Assembly (NCBI GenBank): GCA_023375785.1
Contig: SZWC01000843.1
Coordinates: 227,732 to 291,731, forward strand
Direction of reading: 5' to 3'
Source: Penium margaritaceum
Taxonomy: Eukaryota > Streptophyta > Zygnematophyceae > Desmidiales > Peniaceae
DNA length: 64,000 bases
The translations under genes and the position numbers were made by a program. Positions 22,337 to 35,079 of the stretch are shown here, piece by piece (the stretch's first letter is position 1; every line of letters begins with the position of its first letter). The notes beneath the pieces are model-generated. The model ran no database searches, was not told the DNA's origin, and saw nothing but the letters and a program-made list of their open reading frames with translations.

Positions 22337-22342
22337 CTGTCG

Positions 22343-25300
22343 TAGTTTGGTTGTTTGATGTGTATAGTAGCCATAGCGTACCACTATGTTTTGAAGTTCT
22401 TTGTCCTTTATAGTCGATGCATAGAGTTCCCAAACCATTCTCTCCCTCCGACCATAAGTGACTCGTGTTATGAGCTATCAGTGTTGACCAAACGTAGTGG
22501 ACTTCTTCGGTCATAGTCAGTGACGTATGCATCCTTTGGTTGGTCACTATGCATGGTAGACACACTGTGCCACTACTTGTTGAAGACCTTTGTACTTGCT
22601 AGTTGATAACTAGTTTTCCGAACCCATAGTTTCCCCCGCTGACCATTTGTGACTCGTGTTATGAGTTTTCGACGTTGACCACACACTGTGAAATTCTTTT
22701 GGTCATGGTTAGTGACATATGCCTACTTTGGCTTGTCACCGTACATGGTTACCGCGCCGTGTCATTGCGTATTGAAGGCCTTTGTGCTTTATAGTTGATA
22801 GCTAGTCTTCCCAAACCATTGTTACCCCCTCTGACCATCTGTCACTCGTGTTGTGAGTTGTCAATATTGACCACATGAAGTGAAATTTGTTGGTCATGGT
22901 CAGTAACATATGCATACTTTGGTTGGTCAATGTGCATTGTAGCCACACTGTGCCACTACATATTGAAGGTATTTGTACTTGCTAGTCGATAACTGGTATT
23001 CATGAACAATTATCTTCCACTCTGACCATTTGTGACTCGTGGTATGACTTGTCAACGTTTACCACGGATGGTGACATTCTTTGGTCATGGTCAGTGACAT
23101 ATGCCTACTTTGGGTTATCATCGTGCATGGTAATCACAGCGTGCCACAACATATTGAATGTCCTTGTGTTTGCTATTCAATACATGGTGTTCCCAAACCA
23201 TTGTTGCCCCCTCTGACCATTTGTGACTTGTAACATGAGTTGTCAGCGTTGACCACACACAGCAGATTTCTTTGGTCAAAGCCAGTACATATGCCTACTT
23301 TGATCGGTCATTTTCTGCATGGTAGCCACACCGTGCTACTACTGATTGAAGGTTGTTGTATTTGCTAGTTGAGAACTGATATTCCTAGACCATTGTTTGC
23401 CCCTCTGATCGTTCGTGACTCGTGTTATGGTTGGTGGACGTCCACCACCCATGTTGAAATTCTTTGGTCATGGTCAGTGACATATGCTTAGTTTGGTTGA
23501 TTGGTGTGCATAATAGCCACACCGTGCCACTACGTATTGAGGTCAATTGTCCTTTGTAGTCAATACATAGGGTTCCCAAACCATTGTATCTCCCTCTGAC
23601 CAATTGTGGCTTGTTTTATTAGTTATCTATGTTGACCACACATAGTGGACTTCTTCGGTCATAGTCAGTGACGTATGCATCCTTTGGTTGGTCACTGTGC
23701 ACGCTAGCCACACCATGCCACTACTTGTTGAATGTCTATGTACTTGCTAGCTGATAACCCGTGTTCCCAACCTATTGTTTGCCCCTCTGACCATTTGTGA
23801 CTCGTGTTATGAGTTTTCAATGTTGACCACACACTGTGAAATTCTTTTGGTCATGGTTGGTGACATATGCCTACTTTGGTTTGTCACTGTACATGGTTAC
23901 CATGCTGTGTCACTACGTATTGAAGGCCTTTGTGCTCTCTGGTTGATAGCTTATTCTTCCCAAACCATTGTTATCCCCTTTGACTATCTGTGACTTGTGT
24001 TGTGAGTTGTCAACGTTGAAGTGGAATTATTTGGTCATAGTCAATGACATATGCATACTTTGGTTGGTCACTATGCATTGGAGGCACACAGTGCCACTAC
24101 ATATGGAAGGTGTTAGTACTATCTAGTCAATAGCTATTCTTCACAAACCATTATCTTTCACTCCAACCATTTGTGACTCGTGTTATGAGGTGTAAACGTT
24201 TACCAATCATAGTGACATTCTTTGGTCATGGTCAGTGACATATGCCTACTTTGGGTGGTCATCGTGCATGGTATCCACACCGTGCCACCACTTATTGAAG
24301 TTCCATGTGCTTGCTAGTTCATACCTGGTGTTCCTTATCCATCGTTTCCCCCTCTGACCATTTGTGACTCGTATTCTAAGTTGTCAACATTAACCACACA
24401 CAGCGGATTTCTTTTGCTCAAAGGCAGTACAGATGCCTATTTTGGTCGGTCATTGTGCATGGTAGCCACACCGTGCTAATACTGATTGAAGGTCGATACA
24501 CTCGCTAGTTGAGAACTGATATTCCCAGACCGTTGTTTCCCCATCTGACCATTCGTGACTCGTGTTATGGTTGGTGGACGTTGACCACCCATGTTGAAAT
24601 TCTTTGGTCATGGTCAGTGACATATGCCTATTTTGGTTTATTGGTGTGCATAGTAGCCACACCGTGCCACTACATATTGAACTTCTTTGTCCTTCCTATT
24701 CCATACAAAGGGTTCCCAAACCATTGTCTCTCCCCCTGACCATTTGTGCCTCGTGTTATGAGTTGTCAATGTTGACCACACATAATGGACCACACATTGT
24801 AGCCACACGGTACAACTACATATTGAAGGTATTTGTACTTGCTAGTCAATAACTAGTATTGACAAACTATTATCGTCCACTCTTACCACTTGTGACTCCT
24901 GTTATGAGCTGTCAACGTTTACCAAACATAGTGACATTCTTTGGTCATGGTCAGTAACATATGCCTACTTTTGTTGGTCATCGTGCATGGTATCCACACC
25001 GTGCCACCACTTATTGGAGTTCTTTGTGCTTGCTAGTTTATACTTGTTGTTCCCAATCCATCGTTTCCCCCTCTGACCATTTGTGACCCGTATTATGAGT
25101 TGTCAACAGTTACCACACAAAGCGGATTTCTTTTGTCAAAGGCAGTACATATGCCTATTTTGGTCGGTCACTGTGCATGGTAGCCACACCGTGCTAATAT
25201 CGATTGACTGTCGATACACTTGCTAGTTGAGAACTGACATTCATAGACCATCGTTCCCCCTCTGACCATTCGTGACTCGTGTTATGGTTGGTGGAAGCTG

Positions 25301-28300
25301 ACCACCCATGTTGAAAATCTTTGGTCATGGTCAGTGACACATGCCTAGTTTGGTTTACATGTGTGCATAGTAGCCACACTGTGCCACTAAGTATTGAAGT
25401 TCTTTGTCCTTTCTATTCCGTACACAAAGTTCCAAAACCATTGTCTCTCCCTCCGACCAATTGTGACTCGTGTTATAAGTTGTCAATGTTGACCACACAT
25501 AATGGAGCACACAGTTTAGCCACACTGTACCACTACATATTGAAGGTATTTGTACTTGCTAGTCGATAACTAGTATTCACAAACCATTATCTTCTACTCT
25601 GACCCTTTATGACTCGTGCTATGAATTGTCAAAGTTTACCACACGTAGTGACATTATTTGGTCATGGTCAGTGACATATGCCTGCTTTGGTTGGTCATCG
25701 TGCATGGTATCCACACCGTGCCACAACATTTTGAATGTCATTGTGCTTGCTGGTTAAAACTTGTTGTTCCCAAACCATCATTTCCCCATCTGACCATTTG
25801 TGACTCGTATTATGAGTTGTCAATGTTGACCACACACACCGGATTTCTTTGGTCATAGACAGTACATATGCATACTTTGGTCGGTCATTGTGCATGTTAG
25901 CCACGTCGTGCTACTGCTGATTGAAGGTTGTTGTACTTGCTAGTTGATAACTGATATTTCCAGACCATTGTTTCCCCCTCCGACCGCTCGTGACTGGTGT
26001 TATGGTTGGTGAACGTTGACCATCCATCTTGAAATTATTCGGTTATGGTCAGTGACACATGCCTGTTTTGGTTGTTCAGTGTGCATAGTAGCCACACCGT
26101 GCCACTATGTTCTTAAGTTCTTTGTCCTTTATAGTCAATACATAGGGTTCCAAACCATTGTCTCTCCCTCTGACCATTAGTGACTTGAATTATGAGTTTT
26201 CAATGTTGACCACACAAAGTGGACTTCTCCGGTCATTGTCAGTGACGTATCCGTCCTTTGGTTGGTCACTGTGCCCGCTAGCCACACTGTGCCACTACTT
26301 GTTGAAGATCTTTATACTTGGTAGTTGTTAACTATTATTCTGAATCCATTGCTACCCCCTCTGACCATTTGTGACTCGTGTTATGAGATGTCAACATCGA
26401 CCACGTACTCTGACGTTATTATGGTCATGGTTAGTGACATATGCGTTGTTTGGTTTGTTAGTGTACATGGCTACCACGCCGTGTCACTATGTATTGAAGG
26501 TCTTTGTGCTTTCTAGTTGATAGCTAGTCTTCCCAAACCATTGTTTACCCCTCTGAATATCTGTTACTTGTTTTCTGGGTTGTCAATGTTCACCACATGA
26601 AGTGAAATACTTTGGTCATGGTCAGTGACATATGCATACCTTGGTTGGTCAATGTGCATTCTAGCCACACCGTGTCACTACATATTGAAGATATTGGTAC
26701 CTGATAGTATTCAAAAACCATTACCTTCCACCCTCACCATTTGTGACTCGTTTGATTAGTTGTCAAAGTTCACCACACATAGTGACATTCTTTGTTCATG
26801 GTGAGGGACATATGTCTACTTTGGTTGGTCATCGTGCATGGTATCCATACTGTGCCACAACTTACTGAAGGTCCATGTGCTAGCTAGTTGATACCTTGTG
26901 TTCCCAAACCATTGTCTCTCCCTCCGACCATTTGTGACTCGTGTTGTGAGCTGTCAACGTTGACCACACAAAGTGGACTTCTTCGGTCATAGTCAGTGAC
27001 GTATGCATCTTTTGACTGGTCACTGTGCACGCTAGCCACACTGTGCCACTACTTGCTCAAGGTCTTTGTACTTGCTACTTGATAACTAGTGTTCCCAACC
27101 CATTGTTTCCCCCTCTGACCATTTGTGAGTCGAGCTATGAGTTTTCAACGTTGACCACACACTGTGAAATTCTTTTGATCATGGTTAGTGACATATGCAT
27201 GCTTTGGTTTGTCACTGTACATGGTTACCAAGCTGTGTCACTACGTATTGAAGGTCTTTGTGCTTTATAGTTGGTAGCTAGACTTCTCAAACCATTGTTA
27301 CCCTCTCTCACTATATGTGACTCGTGTTGTGAGTTGTCAACATTGACCACATGAAGTGAAATTATTTGGTCATGGTTAGTGACATATGCATACTTTGGTT
27401 GGTCACTGTGCATTGTAGCCACGCTTTGTAACTACATATTGAAGGTATTTGTACTTGCTCGTCAATGACTAGTATTCAGAAACCATTATCTTCCAGTCTT
27501 ACCATATGTGACCCGTGTAATTATTGGTCACCGTTTACCACACATGGTGACATTCTTTTGTCATGGTCAGTGATATATGCATGCTTTGTTTGGTCATCAT
27601 GCATTGTATCCACGCCGTGCCACAACTCATTAAAGGTCATTGTGCTTGCTAGTTGATACCTGGTGTTCCCAAACAATTGTATCCCCCTCTGACCATATGT
27701 GACGCGAATTATTAGTTGTCAACGTTGACCACACACGGCGGATTTCTTTGGTCAAAGCCAGTACATATGCCTACGTTGGTCGGTCATTGTGCATGGTAGC
27801 CACACCGTGCTACTACTGATTGAAGGTCGTTGTACTTGCTAGTTGAAAATCATATTCCCGGACCATTGTTTCCTCCTCTGACCATTTGTGACTCGTGTTA
27901 TGGTTGGTGAACGTTGACCTCCTTTGTTGAAATTCTTTTGTCGTGGTCAGTGGCATATGCATGGTTTGGTTGTTTGGTGTGCATAGTAGTCATACCGTGC
28001 CACTACGTATTGAAGTTCGTTGTCCTTTCTAGTCCATGCATAGGGTCCCCATACCATTGTATCTCCCTCTGACCATTTGTGACTCGTGTTATGAGTTGTC
28101 AATGTTGACCACAAAGAGTGGACTTCTTTGGTCATAGTCAGTGACGTATGCATACTTTGGTTGGTCACTATACACGCTAGCCACACCGTGCCACTACTTG
28201 TTGAAGGTCTTCGTACTTGCTAGTTGATAACTATTGTTCCCAACCCATTGTTTCCCCCTCTGACCAGTTGTGACTCGTGAGTTTTCAACGTTGACGACAC

Positions 28301-30765
28301 AATGTGAAATTCGTTTCGTCATGGTTAGTGACATATGCCTACTTTGGTTTGTCACTGTACATGGTTTCCACGCCGTGTCACTACGTATTGAAGGTCTTTG
28401 TGCTTTCTAGTTGATAGCTTGTGCTCCCAACCCGTTGTTACCCCCCTCAGACTATCCGTGACTCGTGTTATGAGTTTTCATCATTGACCACATGAAGTGA
28501 AATTCCTTGGTCATGGTCTGTGACAAATGCATACTTGTTGGTTACTGTGCATGGTACCCACACTCTGCCACTACATATTGAATATATTTGTACTTGCTAC
28601 TCGATAACTAGTATTCACAACCCATTGTCTTCCACTATGACCATTCATGACTCGTGTTATGAGTTGTCAATGTTTGCCACACTGAGTGACATTATTTGGT
28701 CATGGTCAGTGACATGTGCCTACTTTGGTTGGTCATTGTGCATGGTACCCACACCGTGCCACAACGTATTGAAGGTCCTTGTAGTTGCTAGTTGATACTT
28801 GGTGTTCGGAAACCATTGTTTCCCCCTCTCACCGTTTGTGACTCGTGTTATGAGCTATTAATGTTGACCACACATAGCGGATTTCTTCGGTCAAAGGCAG
28901 TACGTATGCCTCCTTTGGCCCGTCATTACGCATGGTAGCCACGCCGTGCTACTACTGATTGAAGGTCGTTCTACTTGCTAGTTGATAACTGATATTCCCA
29001 GACCATTGTTTTCCCCATTGACCGTTTCTGACTCGTGTTATGGTTGGTGAACGCTGACCACCCATATTGAAATTCTCTGGTCATGGTCAGTGACATATGC
29101 CTAGTTTGGTTGTTTGGTGTGCATAGTAGCCGCGCCATGCCACTACGCATTGAAGTTCTTTGTCTTTTCTAGTCCATGCATATGGTTCCCAAATCATTCT
29201 CTCTCCCTCTGACCATTTGTGACTCATGTTATGAGCTGTCAATGTTGACCATAGATTGTGGACCTCTTCGGTCATAGGCAGTGACGTATGCATCCTTTGG
29301 TTGTTCACTGTGCATACTAGCCACACCGTGCCACTAGCTGAAGTTCTTTGTACTTGCTACTTGATAACTAGTCTTCCCAACCCATTGTTTCCCCCTCTGA
29401 CCATTTATGACTGATGAGTTTTTAACGTTAACCACTCACTGTGAAATCTGTTCGGTCGTTGTTAGTGACATATGCCTACTTTGGTTTGTCACTGTACATG
29501 GTTACAACGCCGTGTCACTACGTATTGAAGGTCTTTGTACTTTCTAGTTGATAGCTAGTGTTCCGAAACCATTTTTACCCTCTCTCACCATATGTGACTT
29601 GTGTTGTGAGTTGTCAACATTGACCACATGAAGTGAAAATCTTTGGTCATGATTAGTGACATATGCATACTTTGGTTGGCCACTGTGCATTGTAGTCACA
29701 CTGTGCCACTACATATTGAAGGTATTGGTATTTGCTTGTCAATAACTAGTATTCAGAAGCCATTATCTTCCACTCTGACCATTTGTGACTCCTGTTATGA
29801 GTTGTCAAAGTTTGTCACACATGGTGACATTCTTTGATCATGGTCACAGACATATGCATACTCTGGTTGGTCATCGTGCATGGTATCCACACCATGCCAC
29901 AACTCATTTAAGGTCATTGTGCTTGATAGTTGATACCTGGTGTTCCCAAACCATTGTTCCCCCCTATAACCATTTGTGACTTGTATTATGAGTTGTCAAC
30001 TTTGACCACATACAGCGGATTCCTTTCGTCAAAGGCAGTACATATGCCTACTTTGGTCGGTCATTGTGCATGGTAGCCACACCGTGCTACTACTCATTGA
30101 AGATCGTTGTACTTGCTAGTTGAGAACTGATATTCCCGGACCATTGTTCCCCCCTCTGATTGTTTATGACTCGTGTTATGGTTGGTGAACGTTGGCCACC
30201 GATATTGAAACTCGTTGGTCATGGTCAGTGACACATGCCTAGTTTGGTTGTTTGGTGTGCATAGTAGCCACACCAGGTCCCTACGTATTGACGTTCTTTT
30301 TCCTTTCCAGTCCATGCATAGGGTTTCCAAACCATTGTCTTTTCCTCTGACCAGTTGTGACTCGTCTTGTGATTGAAGGTCGTTGTACTTGCTAGTTGAG
30401 AACTGCTATTCCCAGACCATTGTTTCCCCCTCTGGCCGTTTGTGACTCGTGTTATGGTTGGTGAACGTTGACCACCCATATTGAAATCTTTGGTCATGGT
30501 CATTGACATGTTCCTATTTTGGTTGTTCGGTGTGCATAGTAGCCACACTGTGCCACTAGGTATTGAAGTTCTTTGTCCTTAATAGTCAATACATAGGGTT
30601 CCGAAACCTTTTTCTCTCCCTCTGACCATTAGTGACTCGTGTTATGAGCTGTCAATGTTGACCACACATAGTGGACTTCTTCGGTCATGGTCATTGACAT
30701 ATGCCTACTCTGGTTGGTCATTGTGCATGGTCTCCCCGCCGTGCCATACCTTATTGACAGTCATT
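22343..30765 (+). repeat. satellite block 2
   Basis: The same A-F monomers in the same orientation as block 1, about 44 copies. It starts inside a B monomer (TAGTTTGGTTG) and ends inside an F monomer. It includes the two shortened HOR units at 24425-25859, the F/B joint of the segmental duplication at 26905, a C-type subgroup lacking TTATG in GTGACTCGTGAGTTTTC (about 28270), and the B/A fusion near 30365. Confidence 0.97.
24425..25859 (+). repeat. shortened HOR variant, two tandem 718-bp units
   Basis: A-type starts at 24425, 25143 and 25860 are only 718 and 717 bp apart. In each unit B is joined to E inside the stretch AATGGACCACACA or AATGGAGCACACA (about 24787 and 25505), so C and D are missing. 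The identical joint twice in a row shows the deleted unit was then amplified. Confidence 0.9.
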
Positions 30766-31053
30766 GTGATGCACCCAATTTTGCCACATCCTCGACTTTC
30801 TCTGGGCTGATATTGCTCCGTGCTATCGGCGGAACATGCACCCTCACCACAGTTATTGCCTAAGCTATAAGTGTAGCGGATCCAAGACACTAACGCCAAA
30901 CAACTGGCAGCTTCGCGGACCACAGGTCTGGACCTTTGCGTGAGAACCTCACCGATGAATGACACTCCGCGGGCCACTTCTTGCCATACGCGAGCCCGCC
31001 ACCTCGTGGCGTCCAGCTCCCCTCCGCCAAACCTCGTTCCGCGGCCGTGTACA
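30766..31053 (-). repeat. element terminal region (copy 2)
   Basis: The outer end reads GTGATGCACCCAATTTTG at the satellite joint and aligns with 17096-17380 and with the complement of 63459-63729. Confidence 0.75.
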
Positions 31054-31871
31054 AGCAAGGGTACCGCTGGCAGCTCAGTTCACCGCGGGCTTGGTCCTTC
31101 ACGCACTTTTTCCCACAAATCGCGGACAGGGTACCAAAGGCAATGGAAGGCAAGTGAGTGGAGGGTTGAGAATACAGATGAGAGGGAGAAGATATTTTTT
31201 ATGATCAAGGAAGGAATCAAGACTGGGGCACACTTGTGCTATTACTACCTAGGCCTTAACACTTACAGGCCGACGGTCTCATCCCTCTCCTGGCGCCTTC
31301 TTTCCTCCCAGTTGGACTCCACACGGTGCGGCTACGTACCGTGGGTCTTGTCCTCGTATACACAGCACATCTTCTATTGGTCATCTTCTACATCCGAGGT
31401 TCATGTACGCGGTCTTCGTGTTCTTCCTTTAGTCTTTGCCTTTTGCGGTGCGTTTCCAGAGGTTCATCGGTGATTGATGCGCCAACTCTTGTGTTGGTTG
31501 GTTGTTGCTCCCCTGACTGCACCATTCGCTCGCTGGCCCGTCTACCATTACCCGGTAACTGCGCACCTTATTGCGGCCTGGCCCTTGTTCCCTTCTCGCC
31601 GCGGATATTCTTGCCACTGTTTCCCGCCTTCCCCGGCTTTCGCCACAAGCACTTGGGATAGCCGTAGGGAGGGCGCCTTGGCTTCACTATCACAAGATTT
31701 TGTGCCATGCTACGCTCAACCGCATCTGCAGGAGCCAGCGTTCCTTGCGCGGTTTTCCGCTTTCCGAGATCCTGTTTCCATGGATTGGCCCCTCCGCAGA
31801 GCAATGGCAAAAACATGCTTGATAGTGATGCCCCCAACCCCGCCCTTTTTGAAAGACTATGTCCCGGAGTC
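31054..31871 (-). other. element 3' region without a recognised gene (copy 2)
   Basis: This is the counterpart of 17381-18197. It is open in places on both strands, but no motif is visible and conservation is explained by the duplication. Confidence 0.5.
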
Positions 31872-31873
31872 TC

Positions 31874-33456
31874 TCAGCGCGGCAGGCGCTTGACCCTTTC
31901 ACAGGACATGGGATGGTCTTGATCATGGCAAGGCCGGCAGTACTTCTCCACTCCTCCCCCTTTGCACTCGTACCTAGCCACGCACTTGTCGTGGACGAAG
32001 AGTCTGCATCGGGCACACCGTTCTTCTATGGTGGGTGTGCTCACCAGCTTCTTGCACGAGGAGCAGTGGGGCGCTCGCTCGTACTTCTTGCAGCTGCAGC
32101 ACTGGTAAATCCTCTCCACCTCCTCGCTCCGTCCCACTTCATTGACACATGAGCCATGGGCAAGCTGTCCGCAATGCTTGTTGCGATAGAGTACCTCACT
32201 GAGCCGCCCAAAGCAATTGTCCCCACTCCAACGCCGATGGCTGGGGAACTTCCACTTTCTCTTCCGCTCCTGTTCTCGGCAGCGGCGGCAGGTCCAAATG
32301 CCCTCTTTTCCGTGTCCCCTGCACTATAGGTGACAAATTACCTGGCACATTCCGTACGCTTTGCCGAACTCTGCCAGCTCCGTCTCATAGTTTGCGGAGA
32401 CTGGTGCTAGTGTCACGTTGTCGTATGGGAGCGAGGCCCCTCCCTCCTTGACCGCGTTGCCCGCACATTCCTAGCATTGTCCTGCCCAGGGGGAGCTACC
32501 TGTGACCAAGCAGGCCGGGAGGGCCAGCTTTGTGCACTTGGCACAGCTTTTGCCCTTGCTGACTGCCTTGGCACATTTGGGACACGTTGGGACAAACGCC
32601 TTTTTTGCGGATGGCTCTTGCTCCTCATCTCCCTCAGAATCCACTTCCTCTCCTTCATTGGTCATTCGGGGCAGCTTCCGGACTCTGCGCTGCTTCTCCA
32701 TTTTTCGGCAGCACTTTCCGCACAATCTGGGTCCGCTTTGTTCCCCGGACTCGTTCCTCTGCCACTTCTGACACTTCTCGCATATCCTACGGCGGCAGAT
32801 TTTACAATCTTCAACAGTACAGCCCCAACCGTGCCCATATTGGGTACACGTTTCACTCTCCCTCTCCTTTCTAGCCTGCTTTGCTTCTGCCGCGTGGCCT
32901 CCCTGCTGCCACTCTTTCATGGTAGCTCCGGAGACCATGCGGGGCCCTTGCCGTGCTGCGGCATACTCCTCCTCATCCTCCTCCTCCTTCTCCTCCTCCT
33001 CTTCTCCCTCCTCCAGATCCCATCATCCGTGCGCCTCTCCCCCTGCTGTGGCTGGGCCTGCTCCATCATCCCCTCCCGTCTCCTTCTCTGCTCCCTCTTC
33101 CTTGGCCTCACTGATGCACTTCAGGCAATTGCGGTTCGCCCAATGCAGCTCTTTTCCAGCCCCTGGTGTGCCGGTTGGCCGCAGACGCGGCAGATGACCT
33201 TCATGAGTGGCCCTTCAGGCACGTTTTTCCCGCACCACACACACGGGCCCGTATAAGTGGCCAGTTCGTGGGGGCTCATGGGTGCAACCTTCCGCGGGAT
33301 GGCGGCGGGCGCCCTTGGGGTTGTTTCCCCACCTGCTTGGTCGCTTCTGCTCTGGCTGCCCTGGTCGCTCTTGCTGTTCCTGCCGCTGGCCCGTTCGCTC
33401 CTCCACTCGCCACTGCCGCCCCGTTTGGACCTTCCCTGCGGACACTTCTTGCACAT
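31874..33456 (-). pseudogene. Cys-rich multi-zinc-finger region of the integrase element (copy 2)
   Basis: The best-preserved copy. Minus strand 33456 to 33121 carries CKKCPQG, CVWCGKNVPEGPL and CRVCGQPAH. A one-base deletion follows near 33126. From 32938 one frame runs to a TGA at 31874 with TAG at 32471-32473 and 32334-32336. That frame has CTQYGHGWGCTVEDCKICRR, CEKCQKW, CGKCCRK, CPKCAKAVSKGKSCAKC, then after the first TAG CRRC, CCSCKKYERAPHCSSCKKL, CARCRLFVHDKC and YCRPCHD. That is well over twenty Cys in about 350 codons, in pairs two residues apart, as in tandem zinc ribbons, RING or PHD-like fingers. The second TAG is CAG in island 1 (18650-18652). Function unknown. Confidence 0.72.
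32965..33014. repeat. (CTC)n microsatellite (copy 2)
   Basis: The triplet run encodes the acidic Glu tract of the Cys-rich frame on the minus strand. It is more interrupted than the island 1 copy. Confidence 0.85.
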
Positions 33457-33619
33457 CGGAGCCCTCCGTTGGCTCCTGTGCCCGGGGCTCTTGGCTCCAC
33501 GCCTGCTCCTGTTCTGACACCTGAGTCTTGCACTACTCTAACACCTCCTCCGCTTGCTAGCACCCCGAGCCTTTGCGTTCCTCATGCGAGGGAAGCGCCC
33601 CACCCATACCTCGGATGTG

Positions 33620-35075
33620 TGTCTACCATGCTGGAGAAAGGAGGACGAATTCGGTAGCTAGATAGCTCTGCTCGCTGAATCTGGTCCTTCCAGCCAAACA
33701 TGTCCCACATCCACGGTGGCCACGCGGTACACTTGCCTTGCGTCTTGTGGTTCATGCCCCGCACCTGGGAATGGGAAGAGGTAGACCAGATTCCCTCCCC
33801 TGATTGGTCCTTGGTCAAGGCATCGGTTTGCCCTGTCGCATCCGCGCCAGGCCAAGACAGAGGCTCGGAGTCGTGCCTCAGTCCTCACTACATGTGACTT
33901 CCGGCACCGCTCCATGAACCATTCCTGAACTTCCCGGTCCCTTGCCGCTCCTCCTCCGAGCGACCATATTGCTGCTCCTCCGACTCCAGTGGCAACCACA
34001 GCGGTGTTTGTGGCATGACCAGTGCCGCGCGTGGAGGCTACCCAAAAAGGAGGGCGTGTGGGGAGAATGACATGGCACAGCTGGGTGTTGTATTGATGAT
34101 GTCTTTGGTGGTTTTCAGAGTTTCACCCCAGTCCTTACTTTACGTGGTGGCCAACGCTCGTTCAAGGATACTGTGCAGCCTCTCCACCTGCCCCTGGGAC
34201 TGGGGCCGGTACCACCTGGTGTGTACATGCTGCACGCCCCATTCCGCAAGCTCCTCGCATAATGCCCCCGCAAACGTTGTGCCGTTGTCCCTGTGTAACA
34301 CCTGGCACCCTCCAAACTGATAGAAAATCTCTCCCCAAATGAAGCGGGCTGCTCGGGCAGAGGATTTTTTGGAGACGGCAAGGACCCATGTGTATTTTGT
34401 GAAGTGGTCCACTGCCGTGATCTAGTACCGCTCTCCCTGAGCGCGGCGATGACGAGGCCCATGGAAGTCGATGATGATGTGGTCCAGGGGTTCACCGATG
34501 GGAGAGGGCAGAAAGAGGGGTGTATATCGCGGTGTCACTTTCCGGCTCCATTCACAAGGGGGCGCAGTGCTACACCATCTCCCGGACCAGTGCCACAAGG
34601 TTCGGCATGTGTGAGATATGGGACAGGCGATTCTTGAGTGCTTGCATGCCGGTGTGATGGTGGCGGTGGTATATTTCGACTACCACCTTCTACAGCATGG
34701 GCGGGGGCACCCACAATACCTTCGACGAGGTATGCCAGAGCCTTTCGCCCTCCCATGCATACTGTTCGCAGAGGCGGGCGATTTCATCCTTCTTTCGCCG
34801 GTCAAACATCACCCCTAGTTCTGTCCCCAACGCCGCAAACAACTTATGCACTTCCTCCTTCTGTTGCACCTTGGTGGTGGCACGGAGCACGATGTATGCT
34901 GTTTGCCAAATCCTCCAATACTGGGTTTCCAACGGTCCCTTTCGACCCAAAGTTTCCGCTCCAGCCTCCCCGGGCTTCTTGTTCGTCTCAGGCACCTTTC
35001 CTGACAGCCCCTGTGCCCTCCTATCTGGTACAAACCGGGGTGTGGTTCCAACGTGGCCCGACGGGTCCTGGGTGC
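33620..35075 (-). pseudogene. H2C2/DDE integrase of the island element (copy 2, broken)
   Basis: Same domain order as copy 1: WRIWQTAYIVLRATTKVQQK, YHRHHHTGMQALK zinc-binding start, IIIDFHG, the second Asp in RDNGTTFAGALCEE (about 34285), SQGQVERLHS with the catalytic Glu (about 34180), and the C-terminal GGNLVYLFPFPGAGHE (about 33800). Stops are a TAG at 34422-34424 (shared with copy 1), TAG at 34690-34692 and TAG at 34570-34572. The last two codons are CAG in copy 1 (21023-21025, 20903-20905). The Tyr-Ser before the second Asp in copy 1 is replaced here by His-Arg. The N-terminal part merges with the LTR at 35080. Confidence 0.88.
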
Positions 35076-35079
35076 TCAC

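Larger units (their letters stand above)
17096..22342 (-). mobile_element. island 1: integrase/Cys-rich element remnant capped by a copia-family LTR
   Basis: Read on the minus strand, the order is LTR (22336 to 21413), integrase (about 21405 to 19952), basic linker and Cys-rich zinc-finger region (19788 to 18200), a non-coding stretch, then a terminus whose complement-side end is TGGTGCCCCCAATTTTG at 17094. The left flank is an F monomer cut at GGTCATTGTG. The right flank is a B monomer entered at TAGTTTGGTTG. The flanks do not form one uninterrupted monomer, so satellite was lost at insertion or later. No target duplication flanks the LTR. The island is duplicated at 30766-36008. Confidence 0.8.
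13221..26904 (+). repeat. tandem segmental duplication, copy 1 (~13.68 kb)
   Basis: Satellite, island 1 and satellite in this span are repeated in the same order in 26905-40571. From about 15.2 kb rightwards the match is plain: the same B/A fusion (16690 and 30365), the same island, the same 718-bp HOR variants and the same rare variants near 26241 and 39897. The left 2 kb (13.2-15.2 kb) matches less well and its limit is inferred. Copy 1 ends in a chimeric F/B monomer with its joint in the CAAACC box at 26905. Confidence 0.75.
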
